Assembly (NCBI GenBank): GCA_947464135.1
Contig: CANHVK010000006.1
Span: forward strand, 1 to 60,175
DNA: 60,175 nt
Direction of reading: 5' to 3'
From: Flavobacteriia bacterium
GTDB lineage: Bacteria; Bacteroidota; Bacteroidia; Flavobacteriales_D; Crocinitomicaceae
The translations under genes and the position numbers were made by a program. Every line of letters starts with the position of its first letter. Within the stretch, counting starts at the first letter, position 1. A model generated the notes under the pieces. It had not been told where the DNA came from and ran no database searches. It was given only the letters and a program-made list of their open reading frames with translations. Below are positions 17,054 through 28,715 of this stretch, one piece after another.

Positions 17054-18286
17054 TTATTCGAAATCAGAATCTATTCTTCTAATTCTATTCTTGTAAACTA
17101 AATATTTAACTGGTAAATAACTTGATAATATTGATAAAGTTATAACAATAAATAGTACTAAAAAAGCGTCAAAAAATCCAAATTTAATCGGGAAGGGTTG
17201 ATTACCAGTATTAGGTAGAACTAATAGATTTCCATAATATTGAACTAAACAAACAATAGTACCTATAATTGAACCTATAATTATCCCACGTAAAGAAATT
17301 AATAAACCTTCGAAATAAAATATTTTAAAAATAAATTGCTCATTTGCTCCTAAACTTTGTAATGTTAAGATGTTTTTCTTCTTTTCAATATATAACATGG
17401 TAAGGGAAGCTACTAAATTGAATGCAGCAAGGATAAATATGAAAATGAGAATTGCTATAACTATTAATTTTTCTGATTTACTTGTTTTATAAATCAATTC
17501 ATTTTTTTCAAGATGAGTCTTGACTTCAAAATCATTTCCAACTATTGTTTGAATTTCTGATTTAGCTTTTTCTAAATCAGATCCTGGTTTTAAATTAACA
17601 TACAATGCGGTTATATCATTGTAATAGTTTAGCATTTGTGCTGTTAATTCTAATGGAAGTAATAGTATTTCATTATTTACTTCATTATTAAAATTTAAAC
17701 TCCCAGATATATGTATTTGTCTACTTAAAAAAGGATTGGATGTAGGTGATATTTTAGCATCTCTCCTTGGAAAATAGCATATTAGTTCTTCAAAACCAGT
17801 ATTATTAGGAATAATGCCATTTAATTTATTGAGTAAATTAGCTCCTATTAGACCCATTTTGACATGTTGCTCTTCAAAAGTTGGATATCCATCAACAATA
17901 TGTTCTGGAATATTAGCCATTTTTAAAAAGTTATCTTCAACACCTATGACTTTGGCATTTATCCACTTTTTTTCATTTCTCAATACTACAATTTCTTCTA
18001 TTGCTTTAGAAGTTAATTGTATGTAATCCAATTTATCTAATTTTCTAATATCAAGGGTGTTGTAGTCAAATGTTTTTCTCTTTAAAGAACGAATTGTTAT
18101 TGATGAATCAAAATCGGTAAACATTTTTTCAACCATTGATTCAATACCATTAAATGCTGCAAGTAATATTATTAAGGACGCAGTAATAACGGAAATACCA
18201 ACTACAGAAATCCTTGTTATCCAGTGAACTACATTTTTCTTTTTGGATTTCAAATATCTTTTTGCTATAAAAAATGGAACATTCAA
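17054..18286 (-). CDS. Lol/FtsX-type ABC transporter permease
   Basis: This 410-residue LolC/LolE-like permease has an N-terminal transmembrane helix (about 25-48) after the amphipathic segment FFIAKRYLKSKKKNVVHWITR, a large periplasmic domain, then three helices (about 275-298, 320-345, 365-390). The family extracts mature lipoproteins from the inner membrane for transfer to the outer membrane, driven by a separate LolD-like ATPase that is not in this window. It lies 11 bases after rbfA and 73 before dnaX on the same strand; rbfA next to this permease is a familiar Bacteroidota order. It could instead serve another MacB/FtsX-type substrate. Confidence 0.85.
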   Translation of the reverse strand: MNVPFFIAKRYLKSKKKNVVHWITRISVVGISVITASLIILLAAFNGIESMVEKMFTDFDSSITIRSLKRKTFDYNTLDIRKLDKLDYIQLTSKAIEEIVVLRNEKKWINAKVIGVEDNFLKMANIPEHIVDGYPTFEEQHVKMGLIGANLLNKLNGIIPNNTGFEELICYFPRRDAKISPTSNPFLSRQIHISGSLNFNNEVNNEILLLPLELTAQMLNYYNDITALYVNLKPGSDLEKAKSEIQTIVGNDFEVKTHLEKNELIYKTSKSEKLIVIAILIFIFILAAFNLVASLTMLYIEKKKNILTLQSLGANEQFIFKIFYFEGLLISLRGIIIGSIIGTIVCLVQYYGNLLVLPNTGNQPFPIKFGFFDAFLVLFIVITLSILSSYLPVKYLVYKNRIRRIDSDFE

Positions 18287-18297
18287 AGTCTGAAGTT

Positions 18298-18636
18298 TTA
18301 TTTTTTATTTAGTAGGTTTTGAATTTCCATAGCATAATCGAGTGAATCATCAATTTTAAAAACTAAATCAGGAATTTTTCGCATATTTTTTAATCTTTTG
18401 CCAACTTCTCCTCTAATTTTTTTAGCATTTTCGTTGATTGAAGCTAATACTTCTTCCTTAGGTGGACCAGCAAAAATACTTACAAAAATCCTTGCTAAAG
18501 ATAAATCTGATGTAACGCGAACAACTGTAACTGAAACCATTGCTCCTAAACAGATTTCTCTTGCGTTACGTTGAAAAAATACAGATAATTCTTCTTGAAT
18601 TACACCTTCAATTTTATTTTGTCTGATTGACCCCAT
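18298..18636 (-). CDS. rbfA: 30S ribosome-binding factor A
   Basis: This 112-residue KH-fold protein matures the 30S subunit and the 16S 5' end. RQNKIEGVIQEELSVFFQ at the start, the strand VTVVRVTSDLSLARIFVSIF, and RKIPDLVFKIDDSLDYAMEI at the end are the RbfA signature. The only good start is the ATG at 18636. A TATATTTG box ends just four bases upstream, so the mRNA is probably leaderless. It leads a two-gene unit with the Lol-type permease. Confidence 0.92.
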   Translation of the reverse strand: MGSIRQNKIEGVIQEELSVFFQRNAREICLGAMVSVTVVRVTSDLSLARIFVSIFAGPPKEEVLASINENAKKIRGEVGKRLKNMRKIPDLVFKIDDSLDYAMEIQNLLNKK

Positions 18637-18640
18637 AATA

Positions 18641-18648
18641 CAAATATA
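18641..18648 (-). promoter_or_regulatory. -7 box TATATTTG directly before rbfA
   Basis: An exact TAnnTTTG match on the minus strand with only four bases before the rbfA ATG. With initiation about 5-7 bases after the box, the transcript would start at or within the start codon. Confidence 0.55.
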
Positions 18649-18702
18649 AGTAAACGAATAACTAAATTGGATGAATGTAAATTAGTATTCTTTTTTATGT
18701 TT

Positions 18703-18960
18703 CTAATTAAGATATAATTCTACTAATTGATATCTTAAATCTGTTAAAGTTTTTAAAGAGTCTGTAGTTAAATATTGACCTTTAAATTCAATTAAATGAT
18801 TAGCATACAGATTTTTTATTTCTTCAAATTTTGAGTGTTCATGAAGGTTTTTAAAAACTTTACCTGATAACATCCCAGGTTTTTCTCCTAAGCTCAATTT
18901 GGTAATACAATTAATGATATCGTTTGATAATTCAATTATGTCTTTTTCTTCCATGTTCAT
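18703..18960 (-). CDS. Small protein of unknown function
   Basis: The 85-residue protein is soluble and acidic, predicted mostly alpha-helical, with no signal peptide, membrane segment or cysteine. The frame opens with ATG AAC ATG GAA, and either ATG could be the start. The central part (KVFKNLHEHSKFEEIKN) and the C-terminus (LTTDSLKTLTDLRYQLVELYLN) look like amphipathic helices. It lies alone between rbfA (66 bases) and the lysozyme gene (131 bases of featureless AT-rich DNA). I do not recognise the family. The codon use and compact globular pattern suggest a real gene. Confidence 0.55.
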   Translation of the reverse strand: MNMEEKDIIELSNDIINCITKLSLGEKPGMLSGKVFKNLHEHSKFEEIKNLYANHLIEFKGQYLTTDSLKTLTDLRYQLVELYLN

Positions 18961-19091
18961 TTTATTAAGTTTTTTAAAGTTATTGAAATAAAATTTAATT
19001 TTATTAAATAAGTTAATTTATTAAAATCTCTTCTAATAATAAATTTAAATTTTGAGAATAAATAGATTTAAAATAATTACTTTATTAGTTT

Positions 19092-19904
19092 TTAAAATTC
19101 TATTTTAGAAACATTTACATCAATTTTAGAATCCAATGCAGGTAATTTACCTTGATCTGTATATTGCCAATTTATGATGCGTTTATCGTTAATACAAGCT
19201 GGTTTGTAGGTGTAGGATGCAATCCAAAATTGATAATCTTTAAATTCATTTTTAAATTTTGTTTCAAAGAAGTTTAATGATGTATAAATAATAGGTTTTA
19301 TTCCTGTTTCTTTTTCTACATATTCTAACCAATCATAGATATTATCAATTAGAATTTTGTCGGTAGGACCTTCTTGTTCTACATCAAGTACGGGTGGTAA
19401 ATCAATATCGCGTTTTTTCCAATAAGATAGGAAATGTTTCGCTTGCGGAATAGAGTAGGTATTTGGATTAAGAAAATGATATGCTCCATTAATGACCCCT
19501 AGCTCATTTAATGTTTCACGATTTCTATTCCATTCTGAGTCAACAAAATTACTACCTTCAGTAGCTTTACAATAAACAAAATCAATAAGTGTATCTAATG
19601 GTGATTTTGAAAACCAATTGTTCCATGGAACCTTACCTTGATGATGTGATACATCAATGCCAACACTTTTAAAACCTTCTGGAATATTTAGAACAAAATT
19701 TTGTAACTTATTGATATCTTTTTTAACCTGATATCTATGATACAAAAACAAAACACCTCCTAATATCCCAATAATTATTAAGGTTGAATAAAGAAAGGTG
19801 TTAGTATTTTTTTTAGGAGTTTTTTTTCTTCTTGTAGTAGTTTTTGTGGTTGATTTTAATCTTTTATTGCCTGTTACGGCATTCATAGGATTTGATTTCG
19901 CCAT
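19092..19904 (-). CDS. Glycoside hydrolase family 25 lysozyme, membrane-anchored
   Basis: The 270-residue protein begins with a Lys/Thr-rich cytoplasmic stretch (1-36), then one transmembrane helix (about 37-55), then a GH25 domain. Visible are GIDVSHHQG (82-90, with the conserved Asp), FVYCKATEGSNFVDS, INGAYHFLNP, and PPVLDVEQEG with the catalytic acidic pair. GH25 enzymes cleave the MurNAc-GlcNAc bond of peptidoglycan; anchoring would place this one on the periplasmic face for wall remodelling. It lies 14 bases after the hydroxybutyryl-CoA dehydrogenase gene, same strand, probably one transcript. Confidence 0.9.
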   Translation of the reverse strand: MAKSNPMNAVTGNKRLKSTTKTTTRRKKTPKKNTNTFLYSTLIIIGILGGVLFLYHRYQVKKDINKLQNFVLNIPEGFKSVGIDVSHHQGKVPWNNWFSKSPLDTLIDFVYCKATEGSNFVDSEWNRNRETLNELGVINGAYHFLNPNTYSIPQAKHFLSYWKKRDIDLPPVLDVEQEGPTDKILIDNIYDWLEYVEKETGIKPIIYTSLNFFETKFKNEFKDYQFWIASYTYKPACINDKRIINWQYTDQGKLPALDSKIDVNVSKIEF

Positions 19905-19918
19905 AAAACTAGAATTGA

Positions 19919-20812
19919 TTAATTCTTTCTAAATTTCGATGATACAATTAATTCTTTTGATTCATGGGACCAATTATAAAAACCTTCACCTGATTTAACA
20001 CCTAATTTTCCTGCTGTGACCATATTCACCAACAATGGACATGGTGCGTATTTGGGTTGTCCAAAACCATCATGTAAAACTCGTAAAATAGCTAAACAAA
20101 CATCTAAACCAATAAAATCAGCTAGTTGTAATGGTCCCATTGGATGAGCCATACCTAATTTCATAACTGTATCAATTTCGTTAACACCAGCTACTCCTTC
20201 ATATAAAGAATAAATAGCTTCATTAATCATAGGCATTAGAATTCTATTTGCAATAAAACCTGGATAGTCATTTACTTCTACAGGGACTTTATTTAAGTCT
20301 TTAGAAATTGAAAAAATTGTTTTTGTAACTTCATCCGTTGTGTTATATCCGCGAATTATTTCAACTAATTTCATAACAGGCACAGGATTCATAAAATGCA
20401 TACCGATTACTTTTTCAGGTCTTGATGTAACTGCGGCAATTTTCGTTATAGATATAGAAGAAGTGTTGGATGCTAAGATTGAATCAGTAGGGGCAAATTT
20501 ATCTATATCTCTAAAAATTTGAAGTTTTAAATCTATATTTTCTGTTGCCGCTTCTACTACCAACGAAACATTTTTCACACCTTCTTCAAGAGAAGTGAAA
20601 GAAGAAATTCTGTCAAGTGTGGCTTTTTTTTCTTCTTCAGACAAAATTCCTTTTGATACTTGTCGATCTAAATTTTTAGTAATTGTATTAATTCCTTTTT
20701 CTAATGCTTTATCTGATATATCTATTAGATTAACTAAGTATCCAAATTGTGCGAAAGTATGAGCAATCCCATTACCCATAGTACCTGAACCAATAACTGC
20801 AATATTTTTCAT
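19919..20812 (-). CDS. 3-Hydroxybutyryl-CoA dehydrogenase
   Basis: This 297-residue NAD-dependent dehydrogenase has the Rossmann motif GSGTMGNGIAHTFAQFG at the N-terminus, ILASNTSSISIT, then GMHFMNPVPVMKLVEII with the catalytic His and an NxxP turn, and the C-terminal domain with LGMAHPMGPLQLADFIGLD. It oxidises 3-hydroxyacyl-CoA to acetoacetyl-CoA, or the reverse, in short-chain fatty acid or butanoate metabolism. The thiolase at 58.7 kb would be a functional partner but is far away. A terminator at 20825-20859 separates it from yidC upstream, so it must have its own promoter, which I cannot place. Enzyme class firm, direction open. Confidence 0.9.
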   Translation of the reverse strand: MKNIAVIGSGTMGNGIAHTFAQFGYLVNLIDISDKALEKGINTITKNLDRQVSKGILSEEEKKATLDRISSFTSLEEGVKNVSLVVEAATENIDLKLQIFRDIDKFAPTDSILASNTSSISITKIAAVTSRPEKVIGMHFMNPVPVMKLVEIIRGYNTTDEVTKTIFSISKDLNKVPVEVNDYPGFIANRILMPMINEAIYSLYEGVAGVNEIDTVMKLGMAHPMGPLQLADFIGLDVCLAILRVLHDGFGQPKYAPCPLLVNMVTAGKLGVKSGEGFYNWSHESKELIVSSKFRKN

Positions 20813-20824
20813 AAAGAATAGTTT

Positions 20825-20859
20825 AAAAAATTAAAGGCATACTATAAGTTTGCCTTTAA
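20825..20859 (-). terminator. Terminator after yidC
   Basis: On the minus strand TTAAAGGCA, an 11-base loop and TGCCTTTAA form a perfect nine-bp stem followed by a T run. It lies 35 bases past the yidC stop and ends the pyrG-yidC unit. Confidence 0.8.
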
Positions 20860-20894
20860 TTAAAAATAAAAAAAAAAATGATTTTTAAAATTGA

Positions 20895-22748
20895 TTATTT
20901 TTTAACGTTCTTAAGTTTCTCTTGTTGCATTTTTTGCATTTGCTCTAAACGTTCACGAAATCCTGATTTTTTCTTTGGATTTTGTGAAGCAGCCATTTTC
21001 TTAGCAGCCATTTTTTGTTTTAATTTATCTTCATCTACAAAGAAAAACTTAATTGCTAACATAATTACAATTGAAATTAAGGTTGAAATGAAGTAATAAT
21101 AACTTAATCCTGCAGAATAATTATTGAAAAAGAAAATCATCATCACAGGGAAAAAGTACATGATTACTTTCATATTTGGCATCCCTGGTTGTTGTGGAGT
21201 TGTAACATTTCCACTATTAATATATGTATAAACTAAGGTTGTTGCTGACATTAATAAAGTAAATAGTGAAATATGATCTCCATATAAAGGGATAAAATAT
21301 CCAAAATCAAAAATCGAATCATAAGAAGATAAATCTTCTGCCCATAAGAACGGTTTTTGACGAAGTTCAAATGCAGCAGGGAAGAAGCGGAAAATAGCTA
21401 ATAAAATAGGCATTTGAATTAACATTGGAATACAACCTGCAAGTGGAGAAGCACCACTTTCTCTGTAAAGAGTCATCATATCCATTTGCTTTTTCATAGC
21501 ATCTTCTTTGTTTGGATATTTTTCATTTAATGCGTCAATTTCAGGTTTTAGTATACGCATCTTTGCAGATGATACATACATCTTCCATTGAATAGGGGTT
21601 AAAAACAACTTTAAAATTAAAGTGATTAATAATATTACAATACCTAATTGAATTCCCATTTCAGCAAATGCATTAAACATTGGTTGTATTGCATAAATAT
21701 TTATCCAACGGAATAATCCCCAACCATAGTTAATTATGTCTTCAAAGTTTGAATCATATGATTTTAATAATTCATAGTCATTAGGTCCGAAAAACCAATT
21801 TATTTTAGCTGTACCAACACCTGTTGTACTTATTGGTATGTTTAAATCAGCTACATACTTTTTGATGTGAGTAGAAAATTTTGGGCTACCTTCTTTAAAG
21901 TTTACAATTTTAACTGAAGATTTAGAAGGATTAAAACCATTTTCAGGTTTCATAATTGAAGAGAAATAGCTTTGCTTAAAAGCTACCCAATCCACTTTTT
22001 TCTCGAACGTTTCATCATCATCTGATGTTTCACTCAAATAGTCATAATCTTCTCCATTGGCTTTGAAGAAAATCGTTGAAACACGTCTTTGTTCAGATAA
22101 TAGTCTTTCTGTTTTTGAAAGATTAGCTTCCCAATGAATGTTAACACTATTAGGTGCAATTTCCCCAGGTTTAAATCCATCCAATTTAACTTCATAGTCT
22201 AAATCATATCCTTTTTCATTTAAAGCATAAACGAATTGAATTGTTCTTTCAGCTGCAGGTGTAGCTTCCAAAACAAGAGCATGTTTAGATTTTGATGCAA
22301 TTTCGAAGTTTAAATCAGAAGTGTTTATTTCTTTACCATTTAATTTAAAAACAAGTGCATTCGTATTGTTTTCTTTAGATACAAAATTTAAAGATCCTTT
22401 GCTTTTTTTATTTCTAAATTGATGATAGGTTTTGTATTCCTTTAAATAAACAGAAGATACAACACCTCCTTTTGTCGAAATTTCAACTTTTATCTTATCA
22501 GATTCAAGTGGGAGAATTTCTTCTTTGAAAGTTGACGCTATATTTTTAGTTTTAGAACCAAGTTTTATTGTTTTAGCATCAATAGCTTTCTTTTGATCTT
22601 CCTTGATTTCTTTTTGTTGTTCAATTTGTGCCTTCTTTTCTTTTTCTCTTTGTGCTTTTAATTCAGCTTCTGTTGGTTTATTTAAATAGGTGAATGTAAC
22701 TAAAATAGCTCCAATTAACCCAAGGCCAATCATAAAATTCTTATCCAT
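20895..22748 (-). CDS. yidC: Membrane protein insertase YidC
   Basis: The 617-residue protein has the Gram-negative YidC layout: TM1 (about 5-22), a charged Glu/Lys/Gln-rich linker, a large periplasmic beta-sandwich (about 70-340), then the conserved five-helix insertase core (about 355-580) with SPLAGCIPMLIQMPILLAIFRFFP. A basic tail (about 585-617) rich in Lys, Met and Gln probably contacts ribosomes. It inserts membrane proteins with or without SecYEG. It lies two bases downstream of pyrG, a common Bacteroidota pairing, and is followed by a terminator. Confidence 0.94.
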   Translation of the reverse strand: MDKNFMIGLGLIGAILVTFTYLNKPTEAELKAQREKEKKAQIEQQKEIKEDQKKAIDAKTIKLGSKTKNIASTFKEEILPLESDKIKVEISTKGGVVSSVYLKEYKTYHQFRNKKSKGSLNFVSKENNTNALVFKLNGKEINTSDLNFEIASKSKHALVLEATPAAERTIQFVYALNEKGYDLDYEVKLDGFKPGEIAPNSVNIHWEANLSKTERLLSEQRRVSTIFFKANGEDYDYLSETSDDDETFEKKVDWVAFKQSYFSSIMKPENGFNPSKSSVKIVNFKEGSPKFSTHIKKYVADLNIPISTTGVGTAKINWFFGPNDYELLKSYDSNFEDIINYGWGLFRWINIYAIQPMFNAFAEMGIQLGIVILLITLILKLFLTPIQWKMYVSSAKMRILKPEIDALNEKYPNKEDAMKKQMDMMTLYRESGASPLAGCIPMLIQMPILLAIFRFFPAAFELRQKPFLWAEDLSSYDSIFDFGYFIPLYGDHISLFTLLMSATTLVYTYINSGNVTTPQQPGMPNMKVIMYFFPVMMIFFFNNYSAGLSYYYFISTLISIVIMLAIKFFFVDEDKLKQKMAAKKMAASQNPKKKSGFRERLEQMQKMQQEKLKNVKK

Positions 22749-22750
22749 AA

Positions 22751-25593
<2,843 letters not shown>

Positions 25594-25618
25594 GATCAAG
25601 TAGAATTTTAATGTAACA

Positions 25619-25626
25619 CAAAAATA
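25619..25626 (-). promoter_or_regulatory. -7 box TATTTTTG of the 24478-25593 gene
   Basis: Exact TAnnTTTG on the minus strand, 25 bases before the ATG. It shares a divergent intergenic region (25594-25752) with the box at 25720-25727. Confidence 0.45.
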
Positions 25627-25719
25627 TACTATGTGTTTGATATTTTTTAATTGTAACGTATAATTAAACTAAATATTATTTTGATTCAAACTTTGTATTT
25701 AATTACGTGTTGTATTTAG

Positions 25720-25727
25720 TACATTTG
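25720..25727 (+). promoter_or_regulatory. -7 box TACATTTG of the DUF4494-pdxH operon
   Basis: Exact TAnnTTTG, 25 bases before the start at 25753. The nearest upstream TTG (25693-25695) is 24 bases away, longer than usual. Confidence 0.5.
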
Positions 25728-25752
25728 TGAGTAAAGAATTAAAAAAGATTGT

Positions 25753-26343
25753 ATGAATACTTGGTTTACGGTTAAAGTTAAATATACCAAACAGTTAGAG
25801 AACGGAGAGTTTAAAAAAGTTTCAGAACCGTATTTGCTGGCAGCAATGACATTTACTGATGCAGAAGCTCGTATTTATGAAGAATTAGGTTCATTGATCC
25901 GCGGTGAGTTTAGTGTGACAAATATTGCAAGAACTGATTTTCATGATATTTTCCACTATGAAGATAGCTTTACATGGTATAAAGTAAAAGTATCCTATGA
26001 AAGTATGGATGCAGATAATGAAAAGAAAAAGAAAATTTCTCAAAATTTTTTAGTCTCTGCAAGTTCAGTAAAGGAAGCTTATGAACGAATTCATGAGAGT
26101 TTATCTACCATGTTGGTTGACTTTATCGTTCCATCTGTAACAGTTTCTCCAATTGTAGATATTTTCCCATTTAATGATGTAGCTGCTGATAAAGAAATTT
26201 CACGTAAACCTTTGGTTGAAATATCGGAAGAAATGGAAGAGCCGGTAAGTGGAAAGGGGGTTGTTTTTTCTGCATCAGGCTCTGATTTTGATGATGAAGA
26301 AATAAGCAATATAGAAGACGAATATAGCTCTGAAGAAGAATAA
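25753..26343 (+). CDS. DUF4494 family protein
   Basis: The 196-residue cytoplasmic protein resembles the Bacteroidota DUF4494 family in its N-terminus NTWFTVKVKYTKQLENGEFKKVSEPYLL, followed by FTDAEARIYEE and FSVTNIARTDFHDIF. The domain repeats itself: FTWYKVKVSYESMD with ASSVKEAYERIHESL at about 75-115 echoes the first half. The last 55 residues are acidic and probably disordered (Glu, Asp, Ser), longer than I expect for the family. Function is unknown. It heads a plus-strand run with pdxH (46 bases later) and the M16 peptidase. Confidence 0.75.
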   Translation: MNTWFTVKVKYTKQLENGEFKKVSEPYLLAAMTFTDAEARIYEELGSLIRGEFSVTNIARTDFHDIFHYEDSFTWYKVKVSYESMDADNEKKKKISQNFLVSASSVKEAYERIHESLSTMLVDFIVPSVTVSPIVDIFPFNDVAADKEISRKPLVEISEEMEEPVSGKGVVFSASGSDFDDEEISNIEDEYSSEEE

Positions 26344-26389
26344 TTCATTTTTAATTCCTTAATGCTGATTCAAAATCAATAACATAGCA

Positions 26390-27043
26390 ATGGAAGACTT
26401 TTTAAATCAAATTCGAAACGACCATCATAATTTTGATAAAGGTCAATTGAGCGATCATATAGGAAATGATCCTTTTGTTTTTTTTCATCAATGGTTTAAA
26501 GAAGCTTTTGATGTAAAACAACCAGAAGAAAATGCATTCGTATTATCAACGGTTAGTGAAAATGGTCAACCTAGTTCAAGAATTTTGTATCTTAAGGAAT
26601 TAGATGACCAAGGCTTTGTTTTTTATACTAATTACGCTTCTCAAAAGGGTGCTGAATTAAGTGTTCATCCAAAAGCATCCATGTTGTTTTTTTGGCATCA
26701 ATTAGAAAGACAAGTTCGCATTGAAGGTATTGTTGAGAAAATTGATAGTGCATCCAGCGACGCTTACTTTTCAACGAGACCTAGATCAAGTAAACTAGGA
26801 GCTTGGGCATCTCATCAGAGTCAAAAATTGAATTCTAGAGATACATTGATGGATCGCTTAGAAGAATTGGCAGGTAGATATCCAGAAGAAGTTCCAAGAC
26901 CACCTCATTGGGGTGGTTATAAACTAATTCCAACTCAAATAGAATTTTGGCAAGGTAGACCATCAAGATTACATGATCGTTTAATTTTTGAACGAGATTC
27001 GATTTGGTCTTCAGATTGGAAATTATTTAGAAAAAATCCTTAA
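26390..27043 (+). CDS. pdxH: Pyridoxamine 5'-phosphate oxidase
   Basis: This 217-residue FMN enzyme oxidises pyridoxamine- or pyridoxine-5-phosphate to PLP. Visible are AFVLSTVSENGQPSSRILYLKELD, FVFYTNYASQKG (FMN phosphate contacts), the dimer segment FFWHQLERQVRIEG, the RPRSSKLGAWASHQS loop, and the C-terminal family motif PHWGGYKLIPTQIEFWQGRPSRLHDR. Length and motif order are normal. Its stop and the next start overlap as TAATG. Its product serves the PLP enzymes encoded in this window (ilvE, bioA, the YggS-like protein). Confidence 0.95.
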   Translation: MEDFLNQIRNDHHNFDKGQLSDHIGNDPFVFFHQWFKEAFDVKQPEENAFVLSTVSENGQPSSRILYLKELDDQGFVFYTNYASQKGAELSVHPKASMLFFWHQLERQVRIEGIVEKIDSASSDAYFSTRPRSSKLGAWASHQSQKLNSRDTLMDRLEELAGRYPEEVPRPPHWGGYKLIPTQIEFWQGRPSRLHDRLIFERDSIWSSDWKLFRKNP

Positions 27044-28284
27044 TGATAGAATTAGAACCAGTAATAATTACCCTTTCAAATGGTATAAGATTGGTATATA
27101 TGCATACCAATTCTGTTGTTGCTCATATGGGGGTAACTGTTCTTGCAGGTTCAAGATATGAACAATCTACTGAAGAAGGATTGGCTCATTTTTTAGAGCA
27201 TTGTATTTTTAAAGGGACATCTAAAAGACGTTCATTACATATTCTTTCGAGATTAGATTCAGTGGGTGGTGAATTAAACGCATACACTACAAAAGAAGAA
27301 ATTTGTGTTTATGCATCATTCACAAAAGAACATACATCTAGAGCTTCTGAATTATTAGCTGACATAGTAATTAATTCTAATTTTCCAGAAAAAGAAATTA
27401 AAAAAGAAAAAGAAATCGTTTTAGACGAAATAAATTCTTATTTAGATTCCCCAAGTGATAAAATATTTGATGACTTTGAAAATTATTTATTTAAAAATCA
27501 TCCACTTGGAGCAAATATATTGGGGACTAAAGAATCCGTTTCTGGTTTTACACGAGAAGATTTAATGCGATACATTAAACGTTTTTTCTTTGCGGAAAAT
27601 ATTGTTATTTCTTATGTAGGTGACATTTCAATTTTACGATTAACAAAGATTCTTGAAAGACATTTTAGTACATTAAAACATTCTTCAATACAAGTAAAAC
27701 CAATAGAGTTTTCAGATTATCAACCTTTTAAAATACGGTCACAAGAAGCAAATTTCCAAGCTCATGCTATTATTGGTGGACTTGCACCAGGTTATAATAA
27801 TGAACATCGACGTGGAATGACATTATTAACAAATGTATTGGGTGGCCCCGCATTAAATTCAAGGCTAATTTTAAGTATTAGAGAAAAGTATGGGTATACT
27901 TACAATATTGAAGCTAGTTATGCCCCCTATGCTGATATTGGATACTGGTCTATATACTTTGGAACGGATCAAAAATATTTAGAAAAAACTTTAAAACAAG
28001 TTTATAAAGAAATTCGATTAATGTGTACTGAAGCATTGAATGAAAAGCAGTTACATCAGGCAAAAGTGCAACTTAAAGGACAATTAGCTTTATCTTTAGA
28101 TAGTAATTCCGGAATTATGCTTGGTTTAGGAAAAAGCTTATTACTTTTTAATCAAATTGATTCTATACAAGAGATTTACGCTGGTATAGATAAGCTTACA
28201 GTAGCAGAATTGAGAGAAATAGCATCTATTTATTTTAACGAAAAAAACATTTCAGAATTAATTTTCGAAGTTGGGGAAGAGTGA
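27043..28284 (+). CDS. M16 family zinc metallopeptidase
   Basis: This 413-residue pitrilysin/processing-peptidase-like protein has the inverted zinc motif HFLEH at 49-53 and a downstream Glu in EKEIVLDEINSY (about 123-134). The second M16 half follows, with GGPALNSRLILSIREKYGYTYNIEASYAPYADIG. It has no signal peptide, so it is cytoplasmic, like PqqL/YmxG-type single-unit members that act as homodimers. It is translationally coupled to pdxH by the TAATG overlap, and its end is only two bases from the convergent DUF2147 gene. Substrate unknown. Confidence 0.9.
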   Translation: MIELEPVIITLSNGIRLVYMHTNSVVAHMGVTVLAGSRYEQSTEEGLAHFLEHCIFKGTSKRRSLHILSRLDSVGGELNAYTTKEEICVYASFTKEHTSRASELLADIVINSNFPEKEIKKEKEIVLDEINSYLDSPSDKIFDDFENYLFKNHPLGANILGTKESVSGFTREDLMRYIKRFFFAENIVISYVGDISILRLTKILERHFSTLKHSSIQVKPIEFSDYQPFKIRSQEANFQAHAIIGGLAPGYNNEHRRGMTLLTNVLGGPALNSRLILSIREKYGYTYNIEASYAPYADIGYWSIYFGTDQKYLEKTLKQVYKEIRLMCTEALNEKQLHQAKVQLKGQLALSLDSNSGIMLGLGKSLLLFNQIDSIQEIYAGIDKLTVAELREIASIYFNEKNISELIFEVGEE

Positions 28285-28286
28285 TT

Positions 28287-28715
28287 TTACTCTTGTTTTG
28301 GTAAATTAGCTGTATATCTTGTAAATGATACGTTTTCTCCGAGCATGGAGATTAGTACATAACCTCTTACAACTATAAAATTCTTACTTTTCATCTGAAT
28401 AGTTGCATCATAAGTATGACCTGTTTTTATTTGATGAATTACCCCATTTATCCATTTTTCACCATCAAAAATAAAATGCTCCATTACTTTGTAATTAAGC
28501 CACTTACTTTTAGGTAGTCCTTTTTCAGAATATTTTTCAATCCGTTTATTTTCATTTTCAAACCATCTGATTTTAGCAAAATATTGATTTTCAATTTTAT
28601 ACGTTTCAACTATTAATTTTTTACTTTCATCTAACCATAAACCTAAAAGGTCGTCAGACTTAACTGTTGAACCAGTTAAAAAACCTAAAAGTGTAATTAG
28701 AATTAATGTTTTCAT
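28287..28715 (-). CDS. DUF2147 family secreted protein
   Basis: The 142-residue protein has an N-terminal signal peptide (about 1-20) followed by the DUF2147 pattern DDLLGLWLDESKKLIVETYKIENQYFAKI, then SKWLNYKVMEHFIFDGEKWINGVIHQIKTGHTYDATIQM and a closing VRGYVLISMLGENVSFTRY. It is predicted to be a small periplasmic beta-barrel, function unknown; many members follow other exported enzymes. It overlaps the end of the M1 aminopeptidase by four bases (ATGA), so it is the last gene of the mtaB-aminopeptidase-DUF2147 unit. Confidence 0.8.
   Translation of the reverse strand: MKTLILITLLGFLTGSTVKSDDLLGLWLDESKKLIVETYKIENQYFAKIRWFENENKRIEKYSEKGLPKSKWLNYKVMEHFIFDGEKWINGVIHQIKTGHTYDATIQMKSKNFIVVRGYVLISMLGENVSFTRYTANLPKQE

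Noticed and set aside
20878-21096. Plus-strand frame over the end of yidC
   Set aside because: A shadow of the Lys-rich yidC tail, which reads as Phe/Cys-rich text on the other strand.
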